NCBI GenBank assembly: GCA_028456385.1 | Contig: JALNQF010000072.1 | Location: 124,001 to 188,000, forward strand | DNA: 64,000 nt | Direction of reading: 5' to 3' | Source of the DNA: Ophiosphaerella korrae | Taxonomy: Eukaryota > Ascomycota > Dothideomycetes > Pleosporales > Phaeosphaeriaceae | Shown: positions 45,181 to 56,392 of the stretch, piece after piece | How the letters are laid out: every line of letters begins with the position of its first letter | Position numbering within the stretch: position 1 is the stretch's first letter | The notes under the pieces: generated by a model | Told to the model about the DNA's origin: nothing | Database searches by the model: none | The model's input: only the letters and a program-made list of their open reading frames with translations | Translations under genes and position numbers: made by a program

Positions 45181-45212
45181 TAGTTTGGTAGTTTGATAGT
45201 TTGATAGTTTGA
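45181..45212 (-). repeat. 8 nt tandem repeat (TAGTTTGA) in GNAT leader
   Basis: Four units of TAGTTTG(A/G) end 5 nt upstream of the GNAT-gene ATG at 45175. Confidence 0.9.
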
Positions 45213-46468
45213 TCCTATCTCCTGGGCTACTTCTTCGCCTTTAATGCCTTGTAATAAGTCTTTGACTCATCGTGACTGGATGGATAAGGAAATACTCTGC
45301 CACCATCCATTCCGGTTCTCGGAACGTCCACGCACGGACCCCTCGCAGGGCGTGGCCCGACAGACACACAAGTTCTTTTGCTGATCTCCCGATCCCATTG
45401 GTGTCAAGTCTGATTACCAAGTTGACAAAAGAAGCTATGCTAGCTACCCATGCCACTCGACTTTTCTGCGCCTTGACCTAGCCGAACAGTCGATATCAGC
45501 TCCTGCGAAATCGCACTCTATGACGCAACCCTACTCTTCCCAGGCTACGACACAGAGCACCTGTAGGCAGAAAGGCATGACATGGCACCCACTACAGGAT
45601 TTCCAATGCTATCATTCTTTGCGCCCTTTTCACACAAGCTGTGGCGCAGGCGATTGAAGGCTGAGGCCACAACTTCGGCTCCCGCATTCGCCCCCCCTCG
45701 TTTGAGACCACCAGCGTGTCCAGCTGCACAGCCACCCACAAGCGAAACTTTACTATCGCCAGACCATTCAGAAAAATTACAGAATCCGGCTCCGGTGCAT
45801 TCCATATAGTTTTTGCTTGTCTACGTCTACTAATTCACCGCCTCACTAGACCCCTTTAACCCACAATGTTAGCACCACCCATCTGTTTGGGGGCTTAGGG
45901 TAAACTCGATATAGTGTGCATGCTCGTAATCTTTGACTTCACAAAAAGCAGAACCTCCCTGATCAGAATGGTTCTCGGTATGCTAGTCCCATAATGAGGT
46001 TGGTCCTCCATCAGGCAACCTTCAAGGTAGAGCCAGGCAGACTGGCCGATGCAGCCCAGTTGGCGCAAGTGGATGACCCAGATTTCAGCCACACACGGCT
46101 ACGGGGAATTGACGCACTCCCGACAAATTTTGTTCTTGGTAATGAGATCCAAAACGTTTGCACAGGAGGACCACCCTAAATCTCTTCCCTCATGTACCTG
46201 TAGTTTTTCATTATAAAACCGAATGCCTCCCCTGCACAAAATGGACACAGCTACGGTCTGCATCTCCTTAACTTTATTCGTCGATCTTACACACCTTCAA
46301 GACTAAGCCTTGCCTGGGGCCCCTACTCGTCTGTCAAACTGTTTGATTCATTGGCCCCTATAATTTATCCTCGTCTCATACGAGTCCGTACGTCTGGTTC
46401 CTTCCGTTGGTTGCTTGTATATTGAAGCTAACTTGGCTAGATATAACTGAAGCGGTCACTCATTTGCC
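45213..46468. other. Divergent intergenic region
   Basis: This 1.26 kb holds promoters for the GNAT gene (-) and the membrane protein (+). An ATG-started 75-codon Pro/Ala-rich frame at 45582-45809 (+) is possible but has no motif and no support. Confidence 0.45.
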
Positions 46469-47482
46469 ATGTCTTCTTACATGACATGTGCGTTCATTAC
46501 ATGCAGCATTACAGTGCTGGCCTTGAACGCCCGCGTCACGTTTGCCTTGCCCGTCCAATCGTTCTCCAGCCCCCTTCCGTCACCGAAGGTGACTAGCGAC
46601 CCAGTACAAGAGATAAAGTGCTATGCTCTTCCATATGGAGCTATCGGCATAATCTCCCATCTTCTTACATACTGGGCCATTGCCTGGATGGCCGTTGGAA
46701 AGATCCCACTCTGGCCATGGCACCCCATGAAGACATACCGATTCGACATGCTCCTCGCCATCGTGTCCTTATGCTCATGCATACCCATCGCAGCCATCAC
46801 AATGAACCGCTGCCGTCTCAGCTGGCACTTCCTCCTAATTTGCATCTGGAAGCTTGTCACCTCCGTCTCCCTAGCCTGCATCACACTCCACCGCTGCATC
46901 ATCATCCGTCGCGCCGTCCACAACCCCAACCCTGCCGGACCCGTCCAACACCATCCCTTCAACCAATACCAAGGCCTCCATCACAGCGCCTACCACAACC
47001 CCATGTACAATCCTCCCAACGCCCCCGCCTTCTTTCCCCACAATCCCCACCCAGCCATCCGCCACCGCGATCTCACGCCCCTCTGGTGGCTCACCCTCTA
47101 CCTCACCGGCACCATCGTCGGCATGACAGGCCTCTGCTCCCTCCTCTACACCACCTTTCGTACAGACCCTACCATCCGCTCCCTCACCTACGGCTTCGCA
47201 GCTGCCATGTCTATCATCCCCCTCTTGGTCGCCATCTACTGGTTCAAGCACCACCTGGATCTCCCCGAGGGGGGCCGCCGCGTTTGCATGGCTGCTTTTT
47301 GGTCTACGCTGGGTGGTGGTGTCCTGGCCTTTACCGCTGTCTTTGGCTTTTTTAGCGCGCTTTATAGTGATCTTGTGCTGGGCTGTATCGCAGGCAATTT
47401 GTTGGGTGTGCCGAGTGAGGATTTTGCCCCGCTTTATTGGGCGTGGTTTGTGGCGAAGAGGATAGTCATGTTGTCCCTTTGA
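46469..47482 (+). CDS. Multi-pass membrane protein of unknown function
   Basis: 337 residues, single exon, ATG 46469. Residues 1-27 look like a signal peptide ending ...VTFALP. Six or seven hydrophobic segments follow (about 55-75, 95-112, 120-140, 210-230, 245-262, 275-300, 305-320). A long His/Pro/Asn-rich cytosolic or lumenal loop (residues 150-195, with motifs such as HHPFNQYQ and AFFPHNPH) separates the two TM groups. It looks like a fungal-specific family of unknown role; no transporter or receptor motif was recognised. Confidence 0.8.
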   Translation: MSSYMTCAFITCSITVLALNARVTFALPVQSFSSPLPSPKVTSDPVQEIKCYALPYGAIGIISHLLTYWAIAWMAVGKIPLWPWHPMKTYRFDMLLAIVSLCSCIPIAAITMNRCRLSWHFLLICIWKLVTSVSLACITLHRCIIIRRAVHNPNPAGPVQHHPFNQYQGLHHSAYHNPMYNPPNAPAFFPHNPHPAIRHRDLTPLWWLTLYLTGTIVGMTGLCSLLYTTFRTDPTIRSLTYGFAAAMSIIPLLVAIYWFKHHLDLPEGGRRVCMAAFWSTLGGGVLAFTAVFGFFSALYSDLVLGCIAGNLLGVPSEDFAPLYWAWFVAKRIVMLSL

Positions 47483-48137
47483 GGGTGGTTAGTCTGGGGT
47501 AGTTTTTTTCGACCTTTTTTTTGGGCTTTTTTTTCGGGTGGGTTAGGTTGGAGATTTTCTTTTGCTTTGGGTGGTTTGGATGTGCATTTTCGTATCGTAT
47601 GGGTTGCGCATGGTCGCGGGATTTGCATTTCTTGTAAATTAGCAGTGAGCATTGGGATTACATGATTTATGACTTGGATATGTAGAAAAATGTATGATTA
47701 TGGACTTGGCTTGTTTTGTCTTGTTGCTCATTTGTTATGTTGGAAATTTGTTAAGGTGGCCACCCACAACGAGGATTTTTGCTAGCATCAAATTAGAGTC
47801 GTTTAGCTGCAGAGCGACATTCACTGTCTGACCTCAGGCGGCACCGCCAAGCCGCCAAACAAACGGTCAAGTAACAGGGTATTCAATTCTTACGTTCCCT
47901 TTTTCATCTTCAGCATCTCATGATATAGTAGATTCTCGTCTGAAATCCTAACTTCGATCCCAGTGTCAACAGACTTACTGACGCTTCGCCCGCTCCTAGA
48001 ACAGCTAACTCTGTAGTGCAACCTAACCATCAAGATGATTGAAGATGGTTCTGACCGGCCTGTAGGCAACGCGAGAGATATAAACATCCGAAAATGACAA
48101 CAAGAGCTACGAAAGAGGAACTGCCAAAACCAACACA
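47483..48137. other. Intergenic region
   Basis: No gene supported; T/G-rich 3' flank after 47482, then promoter of the next gene. Confidence 0.5.
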
Positions 48138-48926
48138 ATGAACAAACTACCAAAGAAGTTCACATTCCCCGAGCCGTCAGACATGGACAAGCGCGCAGCA
48201 CAACAATGCCGCACCATCATCTCCAACATGCAACAACACCTACCCTCCCAGCTCCGCAACAAGATCTACCGCCACCTCCTCCCGCTCCCCCCCAAAACCC
48301 CAATCACCGCAGCAGACATCGATCCAACCCCCTACGGCGCCACTCAACCCAAAAACCGCCACCTCCCACACCCCTTCCTCCTCAACCCCGCCTACATCCC
48401 CCTCCCCACCATGCGTGAGCTCCTCTCTACCTGGTACGCCGACTCAACCTTCCACATCGCCAACATCCACCACGTGCCCGCCTTCCTGCACAAGGACATC
48501 TGGCGCCTGGATCTACCTGTTGCCGCCCTAGTGCAGCGCCTCGAAATCGACCTTACGCCGCACGCGCACATGTTCCGCGATCCCGGGCGCGCCGTGTATT
48601 GTAAGGCGTACATGCGGATTACGGCTGCGCTGTTTGCGCTGGGGCGCCCTGTTGCGCTGAAGTTTCATATTCGGTGTGGGCCCGCCGGCACGATTTGGGA
48701 GCGGGGGCATGCGGAGAAGAAAATGTTTTTGCGTGTGCTGGCGCATCTTGCGGATCCGGCGAGTCGGCTTATTGCGGCGGGGCATGAGGTGTGGGTTTGT
48801 GTGGATGGGGTGTATGAGGTTTGGCTGAGGGTGGAGGATCTGACGAATGAGTTTTGGATACGGGTGATTGATCCCGAGTTGAGGGGGGATTGGACGGAGG
48901 AGCTAGGGTATTTATATTATGGGTAG
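48138..48926 (+). CDS. F-box/DUF-like protein
   Basis: 262 residues, single exon, ATG 48138. Residues 33-48 (HLPSQLRNKIYRHLLPLP) fit the helix that opens fungal F-box-like proteins and DUFs. The remainder is alpha/beta without clear motifs; it includes WRLDLPVAALVQRLEIDL, which resembles the strand-loop pairs of the same large family. No zinc or ATP motif was seen. A ubiquitin-ligase adaptor role is inferred from the N terminus only. Confidence 0.65.
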   Translation: MNKLPKKFTFPEPSDMDKRAAQQCRTIISNMQQHLPSQLRNKIYRHLLPLPPKTPITAADIDPTPYGATQPKNRHLPHPFLLNPAYIPLPTMRELLSTWYADSTFHIANIHHVPAFLHKDIWRLDLPVAALVQRLEIDLTPHAHMFRDPGRAVYCKAYMRITAALFALGRPVALKFHIRCGPAGTIWERGHAEKKMFLRVLAHLADPASRLIAAGHEVWVCVDGVYEVWLRVEDLTNEFWIRVIDPELRGDWTEELGYLYYG

Positions 48927-50466
48927 ATGGAGTTTGGGGGTGTAGGGATGGCTGTTGAAAATACTTAATGTTAGTGGTATTTGTGTTGACTTTGCTGGAT
49001 ATGCTTAGATTTCGTGAGGTTCAGGGCTTGTAGATGGAGGATCTTGGAGGGTATCGATACTCTCGTGAGCAAGAATGAGGAGTTGTAAGTCTGAGCTCGA
49101 TATCAACATGGACTTGTGGTACGTAAGTGTTTTAATGCATAGAGAATTGCCGCTATCACGGCGCCCGGATGGATTGTTCATTACACACCCCCGGGAAGTT
49201 GAAGCCCATCTGCTTACATCCTCTATGTCTTCCGTAAAAAAAAATTCTTTCTTTTCTTCTCATGAAAATGTGCATACTTTGTATGCATATCGTCCCAATT
49301 AGCGTGCCCTAGTTGCGCTTGTATTCATGTGCTAAAGTGCAGGAAAAGATATACTAATTAGCTCAAAACCAAGTAGATGATAGATAAAAGCGAAGATCAT
49401 TCTGGACGTCAAGCCACACCACCAAATAATTATAACTCTGCGAATAGAAGGGTTTCATTCGATGAATCCTTGCACGTAATGTGGAACACCGAGATGCACG
49501 TAGAGTAGGGAGCAGGTGCCGACCCGCAATCGATGAGATATGTTGAATATATTGAATTGAGAGCCACATAGCAAGTTGGTGTCGGTCCTCTCCCGGGCCG
49601 CCCCACAGAGTCGCAAAGCTTACCTAACGCTCCTGCTTCACATGTGTATCCTAATTCACTAGAGTAACAAAAAAAAACAATAGACACGTTATTAATTCGA
49701 CATCGCATACAGCTATACTAAGACTAATTTAATTCGTATATATATTGTTTGATTCATGACAATAATGTAAGATGGTGACCACTTTAATCCCACGCTTACC
49801 CTATTGGCCGTAAGCCCAAATGCCCAAACCCCTCTTATAGTGGTTCTAGTTAAGACAGCAGGGCTACGGCCCTTGGCAAATAGAACCCCCCCTGACCCCA
49901 GGTTTCTTTTGGCCTTAAGAGTATTTTTTTTTTTCATTGTTTTGTTTCCCGGAAACAAGCCCGTGCTTAATTGTTCGTTGTGAAAGGAGAGGAAATTGAA
50001 ACGAGCAAAACTTAGTAGAAAGAATTTTTATGAAAGTAAACCATACTAAGACTATGACTTGAAAGAATATTTGAATGCGCTGATATACGCTACCCAACAC
50101 TGCAAGATAATTGGTAATCACAGTGGGGGTAAATACAAAATTGACGAGTGAAGAAATCTGTTGGTCATCTGCTGGGTTAAGAAAATCACTACGATAAGCG
50201 TAATCTTGACTATAAAGCTCAAGCGCGAATAATGCCTTGTAATAGTTCGTATAGGACTGGGGTCTTAGTCGATTAGGTGTGTAACATGGCCGTCGCGTGC
50301 TCGGATCCGCAATTGGCGTCATCTTCCTCACCTCCCAACGTCACCATCAACGATCCTATAGCGGAAACAACCATGGTATAAATTGGCTTTGTACGACTCT
50401 CAGCTGATATTTTTAGCTTCTTTCCAACTCTCATTGTCATCAATACACCGAAATAAACATTCTATA
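48927..50466. other. Intergenic region, 1.5 kb
   Basis: AT-rich with short homopolymers. Minus-strand frames at 49430-50331 have no motif. No RNA gene was recognised. Confidence 0.5.
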
Positions 50467-51686
50467 ATGACTGTACAAGATGCCCAGGTGTATCCAGTTC
50501 CTTTGAGCAAATCTGGAGCTCTTGATAAAAAGTTCAAGTTTGAAGATGTGACTCCGGTTATAGGACGGGAATATCCAGAACTGAACATCATCGACGATCT
50601 TTTCAACGCATCAGATGTGGATGATCTGCTTCGCGATCTAGCAATTACTAGTAACTCACAACTCTCCTTACGACGCGAACCATTGCCTAACCATGCTCGA
50701 TAGTCTCGGAGAGAGGCGTCGTTTTCTTCCGCGCGCAAGATAACCTCACTGATCAGCTTCAAAAGCAACTCGTGCACCGATTGGGGCAACTCACCAACAA
50801 GCCTACTGATTCGACTCTGCACATCCATCCCGTACTCAATAACACTTCTGAGTTCGGTGTGAATGATGCGGAGATAAGCACCATCAGCTCCCTTGCACGT
50901 AAAACTATTTTTAAACATGAGCAGGAAAGTCGCCCTACAGGTAACCGGCGGTATGATGCGGCGCAGTGGCATTCTGATATTCAATTTGAGCCGGTGCCTG
51001 CAGACTACACCTCATTGCGGCTGACCGAGCTCCCTGAAACCGGTGGCGATACCCTATGGGCATCTGGGTATGAGATCTACGATCGATTCTCGAAAGCATA
51101 TCAAAAGTTCTTCGAAGGGCTAACTGCGACATTTATCGGCGATGGATTCCATCGTGCAGCAGAAGCGAATCCAGAGAAGGTGAAGCTGTATGAGAAAGAG
51201 CGAGGTAGTCCGAAGAATGTTGGTAAGGAGTTGAAGGCTGTACATCCGGTTGTGCGAACCAATCCTGTCACTGGCTGGAAGAGCATATTCGCGCTGGGCC
51301 CATTCCCAAAGTACATCAATGAGCTGAATGATGAGGAGAGCAGCGAGTTGCTGAAGAAGTTCCGGAGCGTGATTACCGAAAATCACGACCTTCAAGTGAG
51401 GCTGAAGTGGAGGAATAAGAACGATTTAGGTACGTGATTTTGTCTATATAATTTAGGCAAGATACTTAACTATGCAGCGATTTGGGATAATCGTAGCGCC
51501 TTCCACAGTGCGACATATGATTATGAGGATCTTGGGGAAAGGACTGGTAATCGCGCTGTTGGTATCGGAGAAGTGCCTTATTTTGATCCGAATAGCAGGT
51601 CAAGGACTAGAGTGCTAGCAGGAAAAAGAGTTGTTGTTGGCGACGGTACGAAGAAGGTCAAAAGGTCGGATACTGTTTCGGCTTGA
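50467..51686 (+). CDS. TfdA/taurine-type alpha-ketoglutarate-dependent dioxygenase
   Basis: Three exons (50467-50650, 50704-51429, 51478-51686) encode 372 residues; intron 1 has branch CTAAC and intron 2 donor GTACGT. These non-haem Fe(II) enzymes use 2-oxoglutarate and O2 to oxidise small organics, often sulfonates, releasing succinate and CO2. The first facial-triad residues lie in WHSDIQF (H151, D153); the distal His is in SAFHSATYDY (H313), followed by an Arg (GERTGNR, about 327-332) that would bind 2-oxoglutarate. The N-terminal segment (ELNIIDDLFNA) and the GERGVVFF-like start of the core match fungal taurine dioxygenase homologues. The substrate is not determined by sequence. Confidence 0.92.
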
Positions 51687-52094
51687 CATATCGTTGTGTT
51701 TAATATTAGTAACCAGCTATCTAATCTCCAGCCAACATCGATTCAATGTGGAAATTCACAGTGCATTCTGAACTCTTGTTATGGAAATCGTCGAATTTAG
51801 TTACCGTCAGCCGAACAACCGGGACTAAGGCTACGTTATACACGCAGCCAAACGATACCTTGACCACCCAGCATCTGTTTTTTTTTAGCCGTTTATAGGT
51901 AAGCCGAGAGTCATTCAAGAGGGTCATTTCATTAATTTGATATTGAATATTCTGTTGCATGCACCGCGCGTGAATACATAGCGACCAATTTGCCTAATTC
52001 TTCAAGAGACCACCAACTCGACCATCAACATCCACATTGATTTGTAAGTTTATCTTTGTGTCAACTCGAAGCGATAGGTTAAACTAGGAATTCC
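51687..52094. other. Intergenic region
   Basis: Short spacer between convergent genes; no gene supported. Confidence 0.5.
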
Positions 52095-54668
52095 TTAGGC
52101 CCTTCTTATAATTTTCAATTGTCTCCAGTAGCGTGTTTTGAAGTGTTCATACCAGTCCGAGTGGCGATGAGTTGCAGCCTCATCCACAAAGCATAGCTCT
52201 TCAACGCTCATACTATCGACGATTTCTTCAATCGTTTCGCATCCCTTGGATGGATATTTTTCCGCTATCCATCTTGGTATCATGCGTGCTAGTGCCCGAT
52301 GCCCTTTGTCACATGCCCTGTATATTGTGCGCCGATAATTTCTAGGATTTCGGATGTCCGCGCCCATTTCGAGGAGATATTTAGTCATGTCCAATCGACC
52401 CCACTCGGCTGCACCTTCAATTGCTGTACGCCCATCTACCGTTCCTGGTGAAGCGTTGATATTTGCTCCTGCGGCAAGAAGTAGGCTGAGTATGTCAAAA
52501 TTGCCATTGCTTGCGGCAAATTGAAGTGCTGTTGCGCCGCGCGCTGTCTGAGGCTTCGCGTTTGCATCAGCGCCCGGGCTCAAGACTTCCCGAACTAGCG
52601 GAAGATTGCCTTGAGAAACTAGATACTGAAGCGGCGTATGTTCTTCATACGGAAGTGAAGGATTGATGGCTCCGTTGATGGAGCGTGCCTTGCCAAGGAT
52701 ACGTTTGAAATGGCCATACTTGCGAAACTTGACACTGCCAATGAGTGCAGCGTATAGGGCTTGTTCTATATAGACTGTTGGTAGGGTGCCGATAGCCGCC
52801 TCATAAGTAATACCGTAAACAGAAAGCATTCGTTGTAGCCGGGAGTATTGCGCGCCTGTGACATCGTTATAGTTACAGAATGCCTCTAGAAATGCTTGAC
52901 ACAGTTGTTGATGGCGAGAGGAATGTTGAGATGGCCGTGTTAATAGCATCTTTGTAATTATAGATGTCGCTTTAAAATTCATATTATAATTCCGGAATTT
53001 TGAGATGGAGCGACCGAAGGCACTTTCACCCTCCCTAAGATTGGATTGTGTCTCCAAGTATTTCGGAGTCGTTTCCTGTTTCAAAGATGACCAAGCATCG
53101 AAAGTACTGAAGCCTTTACGTAGAAACACGTCGATCCTATTGATCGAGTCGTCTTCTACTGCGACAATGAGAGCTGTTATACCATTCTGGATTCCAAATC
53201 CAGCGGATTCCATGTTTGCATCCGTGAGTACATTTCCGATCGAGGAAGTTCCATGCATTTCGATGGCTCTACACATAGCGGAAAGTCTGGCGCATGTGTG
53301 TGGGTGAATGACGTCCATTCCAATGAGGCTTTTGGCGAAATTCATGCCAAACCGACTAATTATAGATTCAAAACAAGGAATATCGAGCTTTTCATTAGCC
53401 GACCAGTTTTGAGTAATTCGCAATATCAATTTTCGACTTCCTTTGCTGGCGATCGTGTATATGAACCTTTGTCGGATTTCTGCTATAGTCTTTTCGGATA
53501 GAGTGGCGCCCGCTTCGATTAGGATTTCTATAAAATCAAGGCGATTATGTTTTAGGGCCAGTTCAATTGCAGGTTGGCCGCCTTCACAACCTGCAACGTG
53601 GTTTGTGCTATTGATATCGGATCCAGCTTCAATGAGTAGTTTGAGTGTTTCTAAACAACCTCTCTTGGCTGCGACTTGAATAGGATAAATGGTCATACTA
53701 GACACCAGATTCGGATTGGCTCCACGTTTCAGCAGAAGTTTTACGAGGGTATTATTATCCTTTAGAACTGCAAAATGTAAAGCAGTTATTCCGTGGATAT
53801 ATTTGATTTCTTCATATAACCAGAGGTGAGAACAATACTGTCCATAGATGGATTCGAAATCTGCTGAGACAACACTATCAACTGGAGCTCCTTCATCCAG
53901 AAGTGCCCGAATCAATCTGATGTTCTTAGATAGTGATGCTGTAACCAACACGCTGCCGCGTCCACAGGCGTCCGTAGTGAGCATACTGACACCTTTCCCC
54001 TTCAAGAAGTCGGTCATAAGAAATGCACCGTTCTCGTTACGGCAAGCTGCCACCGTTTCGTATAAAACCCAGGGAGTCGCTTTTGCGGCTTCAAGTAATT
54101 CGGGTCGACTTTCAATCAATAATTTGAGAATACCAAATCGGCCGGAAATCTTCGTGGCCTCAAGGAATCCAGGCTGACTGTCAATCAATAATTTGAGAAT
54201 ATTAAATCGGCCTGAAACGAGGACACCACACACGGTACGTAATGCTATTTTTTGACACAGATTAGGGCGAGCGATTGCGTGCTTTATCAGTTGGTTAACA
54301 AGGCTGTAGTTACCAGAATAGGCAGCCAAGTCTACTACTGTGACTATATTTGGTTTGTGGTGGGGACCGTAGATCGGCAATTCTGCTGTCCAATTGGTAG
54401 CGTTGTGCTCAAGCAAGTATGTGACAATTTCGCTAGCACGATACCTGTCAGCACATTCGAGAGTACTACAGAAAAGAGCGTCTCTGATGTTGACGTCCAC
54501 CCCGCATTCGATGAGTATTCTGACCAGGTCCAGCCTCCTACGTTCGATTGCAGGAATGAGAAGCTTCTCTGCAAAGGCATTCACGGTATCTAGTTTTCGT
54601 CTTAGGAGGTCTTTTAAAAGAGAGCTGTATGCTCGGTTCTCAGTCAATTCGATGACAACTTCAGCCAT
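52095..54668 (-). CDS. Ankyrin-repeat protein (3' part of a Clr5-ankyrin locus)
   Basis: 857 residues from ATG 54668, single exon. About 12 or more ankyrin-type repeats are visible (ALHFAVLKDNNTLVKLLLKRGANPN; ALQFAASNGNFDILSLLLAAGANIN; AIEGAAEWGRLDMTKYLLEMGADI), giving a solenoid for protein binding. A 23-residue repeat at about residues 140-186 is a recent duplication (69 bp). Upstream, the same frame continues with no break from 54872 back to a TGA at 54873-54875, and beyond that lies the Clr5 exon; so this is probably the C-terminal part of one Clr5-ankyrin protein. Proteins with that layout are common in fungi, of unknown role, possibly linked to non-self or stress responses. ATG 54668 is just the first Met after the stop. 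Confidence 0.8.
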   Translation of the reverse strand: MAEVVIELTENRAYSSLLKDLLRRKLDTVNAFAEKLLIPAIERRRLDLVRILIECGVDVNIRDALFCSTLECADRYRASEIVTYLLEHNATNWTAELPIYGPHHKPNIVTVVDLAAYSGNYSLVNQLIKHAIARPNLCQKIALRTVCGVLVSGRFNILKLLIDSQPGFLEATKISGRFGILKLLIESRPELLEAAKATPWVLYETVAACRNENGAFLMTDFLKGKGVSMLTTDACGRGSVLVTASLSKNIRLIRALLDEGAPVDSVVSADFESIYGQYCSHLWLYEEIKYIHGITALHFAVLKDNNTLVKLLLKRGANPNLVSSMTIYPIQVAAKRGCLETLKLLIEAGSDINSTNHVAGCEGGQPAIELALKHNRLDFIEILIEAGATLSEKTIAEIRQRFIYTIASKGSRKLILRITQNWSANEKLDIPCFESIISRFGMNFAKSLIGMDVIHPHTCARLSAMCRAIEMHGTSSIGNVLTDANMESAGFGIQNGITALIVAVEDDSINRIDVFLRKGFSTFDAWSSLKQETTPKYLETQSNLREGESAFGRSISKFRNYNMNFKATSIITKMLLTRPSQHSSRHQQLCQAFLEAFCNYNDVTGAQYSRLQRMLSVYGITYEAAIGTLPTVYIEQALYAALIGSVKFRKYGHFKRILGKARSINGAINPSLPYEEHTPLQYLVSQGNLPLVREVLSPGADANAKPQTARGATALQFAASNGNFDILSLLLAAGANINASPGTVDGRTAIEGAAEWGRLDMTKYLLEMGADIRNPRNYRRTIYRACDKGHRALARMIPRWIAEKYPSKGCETIEEIVDSMSVEELCFVDEAATHRHSDWYEHFKTRYWRQLKIIRRA
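54112..54249 (-). repeat. 69 bp tandem duplication in the ankyrin gene
   Basis: Units 54112-54180 and 54181-54249 begin with the same 19-base block TCAATCAATAATTTGAGAA and encode two near-identical 23-residue SGRF(N/G)ILKLLI helices. Confidence 0.85.
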
Positions 54669-54872
54669 CTTCTCTATTTCGAAGTTGTTAGATAGTGCAC
54701 CAACTAGGAAATTTATGAGTTGTGCCTCTGTTGCGATATTCGGGTGCCTAACTGCATGGTCAGAACTTAAGTAGTGATTATCGCTATGGATGGGAGGTAG
54801 ATATGCCTCACGTTTGCGGGCAAATGCTTTTGTGGCAAGACCAATGGCGTCCAGATGCGATGAATTATACTT

Positions 54873-55620
54873 TCAAGAATCTAGGTCGATCGATGGATCT
54901 AAAAGATTTCTCAGGCGGGATTGAGCGTCTGAGGGGCGATACTCAGTAGGGAGTTGTTGCGGCGTTAGTACCAACTTCGAAAATGTCAGTGTAGATACCA
55001 GATCCTGGAACTGTTTCCAAGGTGTGTGATGGGCCCAGAGAGATTGTTTGTTCTCGAGATGTGGTAGAAGTTCCACTATTTGGGTTTCCGAGTAAGAACC
55101 GGGTGAGGCAACAGGCGTGTACATTTCGACGCCAAATGGGGTCCGTGGCCACTCAGCTTTGCAGAGTTCTAAGCGGGTGTTAGCATCTTCCCCATTCAGG
55201 CAGTACACAACTTTGAGCCATACTTACGTAATGCTAAGCGATGAAAGGTCGATGCTTCATATAGCTTCCGTTGCTTCTGTATCTTTGACTGTGGGACAAG
55301 GCTGCCACGAACTTTGACGTTCGTCGACTTTCTTTGGCCTTCTCGATCCTGAAGCCGAGAAACGATGAACCGCCACTCATCTTTGCTGATGTTCTTCGAG
55401 ACGTTCCATACCTTGAAAGCGCGTTCATATTGCGGTTTGCTGTCAGGGTTAGCAGAGCCCTCTCAATAGTGAGGAACGCATCTACTCACGCTCGCCTGAA
55501 GCCTCGCTCGGTCATAACGTTCATGACTTCTCCCAATGATTTTTTTTGGTTGAGGTAGAGGTCAAGGATGTCATCTTTGTGCAGCTCCCATTCATCATCC
55601 TGTGCTGGGCGTTTCGTCAT
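54873..55620 (-). CDS. Clr5-domain protein (5' part of the Clr5-ankyrin locus)
   Basis: Three exons (55620-55490, 55439-55228, 55168-54873; introns of 50 and 59 bp with donors GTGAGT and GTAAGT) encode 211 residues. Residues 10-60 (DEWELHKDDILDLYLNQKKS ... GFRRAKPQYERAFKVW) are the Clr5 domain, a short helical module with a tryptophan pattern common at the start of large fungal ankyrin proteins. A basic linker (RLQDREGQRKSTN) follows. The frame ends in TGA at 54873-54875, after which the same frame continues, unbroken and protein-like, into the ankyrin gene. No splice pair that removes the stop keeps phase. The locus is thus either one gene with a nonsense change (TGG or CGA to TGA) or two adjacent genes. 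Confidence 0.78.
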
Positions 55621-56392
55621 GATGATACCCTGATTGTGCCAACAGGATATGAGTGGTGGATGGTATAGTAATAGATAAGGTATGGGAGTGTAGAGGTAGG
55701 AAAGTAGGGGTGTGTAGAAGGTATAATTTATAGAGGAAAGAAGTGTGGATGGTATAAAACTAGACGAAAGCGAGGCTGCGTGCCACAGCCTTGTGCAGTC
55801 AAAGTGGTCTGGAATTGAACTCGGAACAAAATGCGTATTATGGCAAGTAAAATGTTGTGCGAAAAGCAAGATGAGAACTGCAACGAGGAGATATGGTAAT
55901 TATAGGATTGAGTGTGGAGGCTGCGTGCTTCGGCGGCGGATATTGGGCGCGCAGGATGGGTGTATTATGATTGGCTATTGCTAGAATCTTCGCCGGCAAA
56001 GCATCTTGGTTGGCTGCGGCCAAAGTCTTCGCGGGTGTACCACACTGGCCTCCAGAGTTGTCAGGCTGCAGCTGAGCTGGCTAATCCATTGGACAGAGCC
56101 ACAATCATGCGTCTACCGGTGTGGAATATGTGGACAGCTCAGCCTCTGCAAATAAGGCCTGAATGTGTTATTGGCTATGACCGGAAACTTAGCTCCAACC
56201 GGAACTTAGCTCCCTTGCTTCACATAATGGAAATTTGGGGGATGTGAGGTGCCATCATTTCCACAATGTAATCAATAGCCCCGCACCTGCTCTCCTTCTC
56301 ATGTCCTGTGGACTGCTACTACGAAGTAGTAATAAACCATCTTCTCTGGCTTCTGTGATTCAACTTGAGTGCGTAAAAGCAATCTACTTGTA
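55621..56392. other. Intergenic region
   Basis: Divergent promoter space for the Clr5 gene and the miniprotein gene. No gene supported. Confidence 0.5.

Noticed and set aside
46618..47355. 245-codon Pro/His-rich frame over the multi-TM gene
   Set aside because: The other plus frame gives a coherent membrane protein; this one is a C-rich shadow.
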